Assembly (NCBI GenBank): GCA_904502105.1
Contig: CAJGDF010000118.1
Span: 1 to 5,921, forward strand
Direction: 5' to 3'
Length of the DNA: 5,921 nucleotides
Source: an uncultured Clostridia bacterium
Lineage (GTDB): Bacteria > Bacillota > Clostridia > Oscillospirales > UBA644
Within the stretch, counting starts at the first letter, position 1; each line of letters begins with the position of its first letter. The position numbers were made by a program, and so were the translations under genes. The notes beneath the pieces were generated by a model. It was not told the DNA's origin. It saw only the letters and a list, made by a program, of their open reading frames with translations, and did no database searches. Below, one piece after another: positions 1 through 5,340 of the stretch.

Positions 1-657
1 ATTAAGAGCATCTCTGCTGAAATCATCAAATATGCTCCCAATGCACTCTATATTCTCGTTGCAAACCCTGTTGACATTCTCACATATGCATTCCTTAAAT
101 ATACAGGTCTTCCCAAAAATCAGGTATTCGGTACAGGTACTGTTCTTGATACTATCAGACTTCGTACCCGTCTTGCTGAAATCTACCATGTAAACAAACA
201 GCAGGTTCATGCAAACGTTCTCGGTGAACACGGCGACAGTTCTTTTGTTGCTTGGTCCACCGCAACCATCGCAGGCGTTCCTCTTGATGAATATGTTGGC
301 GCTATCGCAACACCCATCAATCTCGTTAATGAATATAAACGTGAAGACGTTGAAACATACGTTAAAAAATCCGGCGGTAAGATCATCGCAAGAAAAGGCT
401 GCACCGTTTACGGTATCGCAACAACCTCCATGCACATTGTTAAGAGCCTTAAAGGTGATGCAGAAACCGCTATGACCGTTTCTTCTCTCCATGAAGGCGA
501 ATACGGTCTTAAAGATATCTGTCTGAGCTCCCTTTCTTTGGTTGACTCCACAGGTGTTAAATCAATCATTACCCAGAAGCTCTCCGATGATGAAATGGCT
601 AAGCTTTACGCTTCCGCTGAGGCTCTTCGTGCTGTTATGAACGGTATAACCTTCTAA
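1..657 (+). CDS. ldh: L-lactate dehydrogenase, 5'-truncated by the window edge
   Basis: The last 218 residues of an NAD-dependent L-lactate dehydrogenase, which reduces pyruvate to lactate in the cytoplasm and regenerates NAD+. Roughly 100 N-terminal residues (most of the Rossmann fold and the substrate-specificity loop) lie upstream of the window. Visible in the fragment: NPVD (residues 22-25), the GTVLDTIRLR stretch with the catalytic-site Asp50 and substrate-binding Arg53 (D168 and R171 in classical LDH numbering), GEHGDS with catalytic His77 (H195), and KGCTVYGI with Thr135 (T246), a residue typical of lactate rather than malate dehydrogenases. Arg55 and His70 match R173 and H188, the fructose-1,6-bisphosphate site of allosteric bacterial LDHs, so activation by that sugar phosphate is likely (inference). 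The gene ends in TAA 12 nt before the hydrogenase start, so the two are probably co-transcribed. Malate dehydrogenase is the main alternative; the specificity loop that would settle it is not present. Confidence 0.93.
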   Translation: MKSISAEIIKYAPNALYILVANPVDILTYAFLKYTGLPKNQVFGTGTVLDTIRLRTRLAEIYHVNKQQVHANVLGEHGDSSFVAWSTATIAGVPLDEYVGAIATPINLVNEYKREDVETYVKKSGGKIIARKGCTVYGIATTSMHIVKSLKGDAETAMTVSSLHEGEYGLKDICLSSLSLVDSTGVKSIITQKLSDDEMAKLYASAEALRAVMNGITF

Positions 658-663
658 GAGGTG
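658..663 (+). promoter_or_regulatory. Ribosome binding site of the hydrogenase gene
   Basis: GAGGTG lies directly after the ldh stop codon and 6 nt before ATG at 670. The GTG at 661, which is in frame and could be taken as a start, is itself the end of this Shine-Dalgarno sequence, so ATG 670 is the better start. Confidence 0.8.
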
Positions 664-669
664 CTGCCG

Positions 670-2109
670 ATGAAAATGAGAAAATTTGATACTAAAGTTC
701 AGCATCTTAAATATAAGGTGCTCCGTGAGGTTGCCCGTCTTGCATGGAACGATACTCTTCTTGATAATGTTATCGACATTCCCAAGAGAATCGTCCCCGG
801 TAAAGAACCCACAATGCGTTGCTGCGTTTACAAGGAAAGAGCTATTCTTGCCGAACGTGTTAAGCTTGCAATGGGTGGCGATAAGAGCAATCCCAATATC
901 ATTGAAGTAATCGATATCGCATGCGACGAATGCCCTGTTGGCGGCTATGAAGTAACAAATGCCTGCCGCGGCTGTCTTGCACACCGTTGCGAGGACGTTT
1001 GTAAATTCGGCGCTATCTCCTTTGACAGCAACCACGTTGCTCATATCGATAAAACCAAATGTAAAGAATGCGGTGCATGCGCAAAGGTTTGTCCTTACAC
1101 TGCTATCGTAAGCCGCAAGCGTCCCTGTCAGGTGGCTTGTAAAGTCAAAGCTATTTCCATGAATAATGAAAAGGCTGCATCTATCGATAACAGCAAATGT
1201 ATCCAGTGCGGCGCTTGTGTTTATCAGTGTCCGTTCGGTGCTATTACCGATAAGTCCTTTATGGTAAATGCTATCGATATCCTCAAGAAGAGCCAGCGCA
1301 GCAATGCTGACGGCAATGGATTCAAGGTTTACGCTATCGTTGCTCCTTCCATTTCAAGCCAGTTCTCTTATGCTAAACTCGGTCAGGTCGTTACCGGTCT
1401 TAAACTTCTCGGCTTCCACGACGTTATCGAAGCGGCTCTCGGTGCTGATATGGTAGCTCTTGAGGAAGCTAAAGAGCTTTCCGAAAAAGGCCTTCTCACC
1501 AGCTCCTGCTGCCCGGCATTCGTTCAGTATATAAAATCCGCATTCCCCAACCTCGTTGACCATATTTCTCATAATATGTCTCCGATGGCTGTTCTTGCAA
1601 AATATATCAAAGAAACAACCCCCAATGCAAAGGTTATCTTTATCGGACCCTGTACTGCAAAGAAAGCAGAAGCTCAGCTCGAAAAAGTTAAGCAGTATGT
1701 TGATACTGTTTTAACATTTGAAGAGCTCCAGGCTCTCTTTGACAGTAAAGATCTCGATATTGCTTCTCTCGAAGAAGGCGTTCTCGACAATGCTTCTTAT
1801 TTCGGACGTATCTTTGCTCGCAGCGGCGGTCTTACAGATGCAGCTGCTCAGGCTATGAAGGAACAGAATATCGACTTTGAGATCAAGCCCGTTGTTTGCG
1901 ACGGTATCGAAGCATGCCGTGTTGCGCTTCTCAAGCTCAGCAAAAACCTTCTTGATGGCAACTTTATCGAAGGTATGGCTTGTATCGGCGGTTGTATCGG
2001 CGGTGCAGGCTGTCTGACTCACGGCGAAAAGAATAAGGCAGAAGTTGATAAATACGGCAAAGAAGCCCATGAAAAAAATATCACCGATGCTGTATCTATT
2101 CTTAAATGA
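670..2109 (+). CDS. hydA: Monomeric [FeFe] hydrogenase, group-B-like, with multi-cluster ferredoxin region
   Basis: A 479-residue cytoplasmic [FeFe] hydrogenase that couples H2 formation or uptake to a low-potential carrier, probably ferredoxin. After about 80 residues without clear cofactor motifs comes a Cys-rich region: C85/C88, then C99-x2-C102-x4-C107-x3-C111, C131-x2-C134-x2-C137-x3-C141-P, C153-x3-C157, and C177-x2-C180-x2-C183-x3-C187-P. That is enough for three, perhaps four, [4Fe-4S] clusters. The H-cluster domain (about 215-479) carries all three signatures: TSSCCPAF (C280 the proton-relay Cys, C281 a ligand), IGPCTAKKAE (C328) and EGMACIGGCIGGAG (C438, C442). The Gly before PC (Met in classical enzymes) and the GGAG ending of the third motif fit group B (CpIII-like) rather than group A enzymes. 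Maturation genes hydE/F/G are not in the window. ATG 670 is chosen because of its well-spaced ribosome binding site. A role in redox sensing instead of bulk H2 production cannot be excluded. Confidence 0.93.
   Translation: MKMRKFDTKVQHLKYKVLREVARLAWNDTLLDNVIDIPKRIVPGKEPTMRCCVYKERAILAERVKLAMGGDKSNPNIIEVIDIACDECPVGGYEVTNACRGCLAHRCEDVCKFGAISFDSNHVAHIDKTKCKECGACAKVCPYTAIVSRKRPCQVACKVKAISMNNEKAASIDNSKCIQCGACVYQCPFGAITDKSFMVNAIDILKKSQRSNADGNGFKVYAIVAPSISSQFSYAKLGQVVTGLKLLGFHDVIEAALGADMVALEEAKELSEKGLLTSSCCPAFVQYIKSAFPNLVDHISHNMSPMAVLAKYIKETTPNAKVIFIGPCTAKKAEAQLEKVKQYVDTVLTFEELQALFDSKDLDIASLEEGVLDNASYFGRIFARSGGLTDAAAQAMKEQNIDFEIKPVVCDGIEACRVALLKLSKNLLDGNFIEGMACIGGCIGGAGCLTHGEKNKAEVDKYGKEAHEKNITDAVSILK
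988..1245 (+). repeat. Tandem duplicated 40-residue iron-sulfur module inside the hydrogenase
   Basis: Residues 107-146 (nt 988-1107) and 153-192 (nt 1126-1245) of the hydrogenase align without gaps, with 19 of 40 positions identical by hand count. Each unit runs C-x3-C-K, AIS, A-x-ID, then K-C-x2-C-G-A-C-x3-C-P and ends in AI. The period is 46 residues. The first unit is preceded by an extra CxxC (C99/C102) that completes a classical eight-Cys ferredoxin; the second has no such pair in front of it. Confidence 0.75.
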
Positions 2110-2121
2110 TTTTACTATTCG

Positions 2122-2160
2122 AAATGTATCTTCCCTGTCGTTTTCGGGGAGGATACATTT
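2122..2160 (+). terminator. Hairpin terminator after the ldh-hydrogenase unit
   Basis: A 16-bp inverted repeat pairs 2122-2137 with 2145-2160 (two G-U pairs, otherwise complete) around a 7-nt loop. The stem core is G+C-rich (CCC/GGG) and its outer part is AAAT/ATTT. It starts 12 nt after the hydrogenase stop. Only four T follow in a row before the sequence is broken by GACG, so termination relies on the A/T stem base plus the T-rich stretch further on. The symmetric AAAT/ATTT edges could also allow function on the minus strand. Confidence 0.8.
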
Positions 2161-2189
2161 TGACGATTTTAAATATTTTTTGTTATAAT
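2160..2189 (+). promoter_or_regulatory. Sigma-A type promoter for the glycosidase gene
   Basis: The -35 box TTGACG (2160-2165) and -10 box TATAAT (2184-2189) are separated by 18 nt. A TG at 2181-2182 gives an extended -10. The spacer is almost pure A/T. Transcription would begin near 2196, leaving a leader of about 23 nt. The first base of the -35 box is the last base of the preceding terminator stem. I saw no convincing cre (CcpA) site or LacI-type operator here. Confidence 0.8.
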
Positions 2190-2206
2190 GTAATTTGATT
2201 TCTTTC

Positions 2207-2211
2207 AGGTG
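2207..2211 (+). promoter_or_regulatory. Ribosome binding site of the glycosidase gene
   Basis: AGGTG, 7 nt before ATG at 2219. An in-frame TTG at 2195 has no Shine-Dalgarno sequence and lies at or before the predicted transcript start, so ATG 2219 is preferred. Confidence 0.7.
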
Positions 2212-2218
2212 TTTTCTT

Positions 2219-3721
2219 ATGGAAAAAAATAATTTCAAAGCAACAATTGACAGCGGGAAAAATTATTGGTGTACATGGGCGTCCCAAGGGTATGTAGGCA
2301 AAAATAAAATATATGGAAAAGAAACCTCTCGGCGCTTTTTTGACGGCAATAACGGCGGACGTGATGTTATCGATGAAGAACATGTCTTCGGAGAGGGCGG
2401 TTTTGCCGATCAGTTTCCGGATCTGAGAGGCGATCTCTTCTTCGTTTTTGATGACGGTTGGGATGTTCCGTATGATGCTCCGACATCTCCCGATATTTCG
2501 GCTTTTGGTTCGGTTATCCCCAATGCCGAAAGATTTCCGTCTTTCCCGGGTACTCCTGCGGAACGCTTAAAGGGGCTCAATGATAAGCTTATTGAAAAAG
2601 GTTGGAAAGGTCTCGGTCTGTGGATATCTCCGACATTAACAGGTGAGGACTTTCATAAGGATTTTTCAACACACAGAGAATTGCATGAAGAGTATTGGAA
2701 AGAGCGTGCATTGTGGTGTAAATACGCAGGCGTTCATTTTTGGAAAGTAGACTGGGGAGCTCACGGCAATGCGGGACTTGAAGGTATTGTTCCGTACAGA
2801 AAAATGATGAGTGATGTGGCAAAGAAATGCTTCCCTGAACTCATTATCGAGCATTCTACATGTACAGCACCCGTAAACGGTGTTTTCGGTGATGAAAGTA
2901 AGTTCCGCTATGCGGACATGGACGGCTTTAAAGACAGAGGCAGAGAGCTTTGTGAGTTTTCGGATGTTTTTCGTACATACGATGTTACTGACGATATGCT
3001 TTGCGATACGACAACGCTGGACAGAGTTTCGTACTTTTTGCCTTTTTCGAAGTGCGTCGTTAACTGCGAGGATACGTTGTATATAGGGGCGGCTCTCGGT
3101 TGTTCTGTCGGCATTATGCGTTCATCTTACGGAAAAAATTGGATGAAGGTAAATTCTAAACTGGATGAGGTCACCGCTACTGTAAAATGGCAGAGATTCG
3201 CGCCGTCGTTTGTCGGAGGCGAGTTTAATATGTCTGACGATATTCTTGTTGACAGTATGTACTTCGGTCCGTACGATTCATGGGCGAAAGAAGCGAAAAA
3301 CAGAGTTGTTGATCAGGCGGCTGCGGCTGTTATGGCAAGAAATACCGAACTTCCGACTGTTGTACGTGAGGATAAAATGCCTTTTGTTATAGCATCAATG
3401 AACCCTACAGGCGTTTATTCCGTTGCGGCTATAAAGAGAAGACAGTTTGTTGACGATACAACACCGCCCACTGTTTCATGTAATGTCGGTAATGCGGAAC
3501 GTATAGGTGTTTTCGGTGATTTTAAACAGATCGACTTTAAATTTGAAAATGCTCCCGTGAAAATGTTCGTTCAGAATATTATCCGAGGAGAAGAATCTGC
3601 TTTGGATATAAACAATTATCTTAACGGATCTGTCGTGACTGTTTCCTGCGAATTGCTTGATAAATTCAATACTGTATGCGATATTTCGGATAATGCTGTG
3701 ATGTTCCGTTTTGAATTTTAA
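2219..3721 (+). CDS. Putative clan GH-D (GH27/GH36-like) alpha-glycosidase, cytoplasmic
   Basis: A 500-residue protein that reads as a TIM-barrel glycoside hydrolase related to alpha-galactosidases. There is no signal peptide or membrane segment, so it should act inside the cell. The catalytic part begins almost at the N-terminus (WCTWASQG near residue 20). FVFDDGW (75-81) resembles the strand-2 DDGW motif of the clan; GLGLWISP (131-138) fits a core strand; FWKVDWG (174-180) puts Asp178 where the clan keeps its nucleophile; FRTYDVTDD (251-259) resembles the GH27 acid/base segment, making Asp255 the candidate proton donor. From about 380 on, the sequence looks like a C-terminal beta-sandwich. 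At 500 residues it is closer in size to GH27 than to the roughly 700-residue GH36 enzymes and lacks the large GH36 N-terminal domain. It has its own promoter, and the binding lipoprotein follows 79 nt downstream, which suggests intracellular cleavage of an imported saccharide. Substrate and exact family are unknown to me. Confidence 0.65.
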   Translation: MEKNNFKATIDSGKNYWCTWASQGYVGKNKIYGKETSRRFFDGNNGGRDVIDEEHVFGEGGFADQFPDLRGDLFFVFDDGWDVPYDAPTSPDISAFGSVIPNAERFPSFPGTPAERLKGLNDKLIEKGWKGLGLWISPTLTGEDFHKDFSTHRELHEEYWKERALWCKYAGVHFWKVDWGAHGNAGLEGIVPYRKMMSDVAKKCFPELIIEHSTCTAPVNGVFGDESKFRYADMDGFKDRGRELCEFSDVFRTYDVTDDMLCDTTTLDRVSYFLPFSKCVVNCEDTLYIGAALGCSVGIMRSSYGKNWMKVNSKLDEVTATVKWQRFAPSFVGGEFNMSDDILVDSMYFGPYDSWAKEAKNRVVDQAAAAVMARNTELPTVVREDKMPFVIASMNPTGVYSVAAIKRRQFVDDTTPPTVSCNVGNAERIGVFGDFKQIDFKFENAPVKMFVQNIIRGEESALDINNYLNGSVVTVSCELLDKFNTVCDISDNAVMFRFEF

Positions 3722-3760
3722 ATTTAACCTGAAATTGAAAAGATTTATGTTAATAAAAAA

Positions 3761-3797
3761 GAAAGGAAACTTTCGTAAACGAGAGTTAAGGTTTTTT
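3761..3797 (+). other. Two overlapping small hairpins and a T-run in the leader of the binding-protein gene
   Basis: Between the glycosidase and the lipoprotein gene there are two alternative RNA stems. One pairs GAAAG (3761-3765) with CTTTC (3770-3774) around a GAAA (GNRA) tetraloop. The other pairs AACTTTCG (3768-3775) with CGAGAGTT (3780-3787; one G-U) around TAAA and is followed, after AAGG, by six T (3792-3797). They share 3768-3774 and so cannot form together. This may be an attenuator, a processing or stability element, or chance. I see no convincing promoter in 3722-3800, so the downstream gene is probably read from 2160-2189. Confidence 0.35.
3787..3791 (+). promoter_or_regulatory. 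Weak ribosome binding site of the binding-protein gene
   Basis: TAAGG, 9 nt before ATG at 3801. It is a poor Shine-Dalgarno match, but the protein from 3801 starts with a canonical lipoprotein signal peptide, whereas the in-frame upstream starts (TTG 3711, ATG 3747) would add a long, charged extension ahead of it. Confidence 0.5.
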
Positions 3798-3800
3798 GTT

Positions 3801-5192
3801 ATGAAAAATTTCTCAAGAATAATCTGTCTTGTTATCGCTTTTGTGTTTGTTCTTTGTTCGTGTCAATCTTCCGAACCGGAGATCGTTCCCGAATATAGCG
3901 TAAACGTCGAATCAGCCGATCTTGACGGTTTTGAGGTTACATGGGGACATTGTTACACCGATACTATTTACGGTTATATTACCGGAACAGCCAATTCAGA
4001 TCTGGCACTTGCGCGTGAAAAAGAGGTAGAAGAAGCTTTAAATTGTAAAATCGAAGTTGAATACAGCGGCGATACGGTTTACTCCACTCTTCGTGCTTCC
4101 GTTATGTCCGGTCAGCCTTATTACGATATCGTAACCGCAGGAACTTACGGCCTTGTAAATGATATCCGTGCAGGCTATCTTACAGGTCTTTCCGGTCTTC
4201 TTGATATTGCGAATACAGATAAATGGGGCACACCCAATATGCTTAATTCAACGATCTGGAAAGATGACGTTTATGCTGTCGTTCCTTACGGTTGGTCTGA
4301 ACTTATGTATTATTCCTCATTCGGTTATCCGATATCCGTAAACGAAAACCTTATTTCCAAGCTCGGGCTTACCGACCCCAGAGAATATGTTGAATCAAAT
4401 GCTTGGACCTGGGATCAGTTTGAAGCCAGCCTTGCCGAATATACGCATGACGACGGCGGCAGAACGATCTACGGTATGGCAACTCACCCTGCATATTTTG
4501 CGATGATGATGTTTCTTTCAAACGGTAACACACTTTCTTCTTACGAAGACGGAAAAGTGGTTTGCGGTGCTTATACAGATGCAGGCTTCGTTGCTTTTGA
4601 ACGTGCCCGTAAGATCTATTATGAGACATGTAAGGACTACCTCCATCCCGGCGATCCCTGGAACTACGTAGGTGTCGATATGTTTGTTAACGGCGAGATC
4701 GTTCTTCTTACAGCTCCTTGCAACGAACTTTTCGGATCTGAAAGATCATTGCTTTATGTGACTGATAATGTCGGTATCCTTCCTTATCCTCAGGGCCCGA
4801 ACGCAACTCCCGGTGTTTTCCCCTCTTATCATGAAAGCCTTGACTATGCAACAGGTATTCCCGTAAATGCAAAAGATCCCGGCGCAACGGCTATAGTCCT
4901 TGATGCAATGTATGAACCCTTTGATGAGTTTAAAACAAAGGAAGATGTTATCGGATATATGGTTGATCAGATCTTCTTTGATGAAAGAGATGCCCGCGTT
5001 CTTGCAAATATGCTTGAAAACACCGAATACGGCTTCTTCCTCGAAGGCGCAAGAGGCGTTATAGAGAGCGTTACCGAAACAGACACTTCCATCACTTCCT
5101 TGCTTGAATCCAACGAAGATAAATATGAACAGATAGTTGAAGACTATATGGTTCATCATTATGAAGGTACAGTTGCTGTTTACGGCGAATAA
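3801..5192 (+). CDS. Extracellular solute-binding lipoprotein of a carbohydrate-type ABC transporter
   Basis: A 463-residue lipoprotein that would be anchored on the outer face of the membrane and hand a ligand, probably a sugar or oligosaccharide, to an ABC permease. Residues 1-20 are a signal peptide (MKNFSR, then a hydrophobic core) ending in the lipobox L18-C19-S20-C21; Cys21 would be lipidated. The Cys at -2 is unusual but tolerable. The mature part has family 1 binding-protein traits: an early segment with YDIVTAG (108-114), the hinge-like GLSGLLDIA (129-137), VPYGW (161-165), and the typical clostridial stretch from VNENLISKLGL through AWTWDQF (180-207). It is rich in Trp and Tyr, in keeping with sugar stacking. 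Length fits the family. No permease or ATPase gene adjoins it; a terminator follows directly. The upstream glycosidase suggests an alpha-linked saccharide as ligand (inference). Confidence 0.85.
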   Translation: MKNFSRIICLVIAFVFVLCSCQSSEPEIVPEYSVNVESADLDGFEVTWGHCYTDTIYGYITGTANSDLALAREKEVEEALNCKIEVEYSGDTVYSTLRASVMSGQPYYDIVTAGTYGLVNDIRAGYLTGLSGLLDIANTDKWGTPNMLNSTIWKDDVYAVVPYGWSELMYYSSFGYPISVNENLISKLGLTDPREYVESNAWTWDQFEASLAEYTHDDGGRTIYGMATHPAYFAMMMFLSNGNTLSSYEDGKVVCGAYTDAGFVAFERARKIYYETCKDYLHPGDPWNYVGVDMFVNGEIVLLTAPCNELFGSERSLLYVTDNVGILPYPQGPNATPGVFPSYHESLDYATGIPVNAKDPGATAIVLDAMYEPFDEFKTKEDVIGYMVDQIFFDERDARVLANMLENTEYGFFLEGARGVIESVTETDTSITSLLESNEDKYEQIVEDYMVHHYEGTVAVYGE

Positions 5193-5198
5193 AATAAC

Positions 5199-5230
5199 AA
5201 ATAGATCCTCCGATTTCGGGGGATCTATTT
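5199..5230 (+). terminator. Hairpin terminator after the binding-protein gene
   Basis: A 14-bp inverted repeat pairs 5199-5212 with 5217-5230 (one G-U) around an ATTT loop. It begins 6 nt after the stop codon. As in the hairpin at 2122-2160, the outer stem is AAAT/ATTT and the core is C/G-rich; there is no long T-run after it. Confidence 0.78.
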
Positions 5231-5248
5231 AGTATTGGTCTGAAAACG

Positions 5249-5295
5249 ACAATCTTTTGTGCTGAATTGTCTGTTTACAATCAGTTGTAGGTTGT
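5249..5295 (+). promoter_or_regulatory. Candidate operator: cluster of ACAA/TTGT half-sites
   Basis: Within 47 nt there are two ACAA (5249-5252, 5277-5280) and four TTGT (5257-5260, 5267-5270, 5285-5288, 5292-5295). The clearest inverted repeat joins CTGAATTGT (5262-5270) to ACAATCAG (5277-5284) with one bulged A, and it covers the -35 box. A second, ACAA-TCTT-TTGT, lies just upstream. This is where an autorepressing helix-turn-helix regulator would be expected to bind; that role is inferred from position and symmetry only. Confidence 0.4.
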
Positions 5296-5303
5296 GATAT
5301 AAT
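5274..5303 (+). promoter_or_regulatory. Sigma-A type promoter of the regulator gene
   Basis: TTTACA (5274-5279) and TATAAT (5298-5303) are 18 nt apart, with TG at 5295-5296 giving an extended -10. Start of transcription is expected near 5310, about 30 nt before the ATG. The layout (18-nt spacer, extended -10) matches the promoter at 2160-2189. Confidence 0.8.
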
Positions 5304-5330
5304 AACGGTATAGATATTCTTCGCTTTTTA

Positions 5331-5335
5331 TGAGG
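5331..5335 (+). promoter_or_regulatory. Ribosome binding site of the regulator gene
   Basis: TGAGG ends 5 nt before ATG at 5341, a slightly short spacing. The ATG at 5330 that overlaps it is out of frame with the regulator. Confidence 0.6.
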
Positions 5336-5340
5336 TTGTT

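Noticed and set aside
1..657. Malate dehydrogenase as the identity of the first gene
   Set aside because: The KGCTVYGI segment and the retained effector-site Arg and His fit lactate dehydrogenase better. The decisive specificity loop is outside the window, so this is rejected on balance rather than proved.
661..669. GTG 661 as hydrogenase start
   Set aside because: The GTG is part of the GAGGTG ribosome binding site that serves ATG 670 at 6-nt spacing.
2195..2218. TTG 2195 as glycosidase start
   Set aside because: It lies at the predicted transcription start with no ribosome binding site, while ATG 2219 has AGGTG 7 nt upstream.
1711..2238. A 175-codon open frame on the minus strand across the hydrogenase 3' end
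   Set aside because: It is antisense to conserved H-cluster motifs, spans the terminator and promoter, and its product shows no domain. It follows from the codon bias of the hydrogenase gene. The same applies to the minus-strand frames at 562-1044 and 4746-5159.
3716..3741. A/T-only imperfect hairpin around the glycosidase stop as a terminator
   Set aside because: The 10-bp stem has one mismatch and contains no G-C pair, and no T-run follows, so it should be too weak to terminate.
3735..3763. TTGAAA as the -35 of an internal promoter for the binding protein
   Set aside because: No -10-like hexamer lies 16-19 nt downstream; the TTAATA nearby is only 9 nt away.
3711..3800. TTG 3711 or ATG 3747 as start of the binding protein
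   Set aside because: Both add a lysine- and arginine-rich extension ahead of a normal lipoprotein signal peptide, and TTG 3711 lies inside the glycosidase gene.
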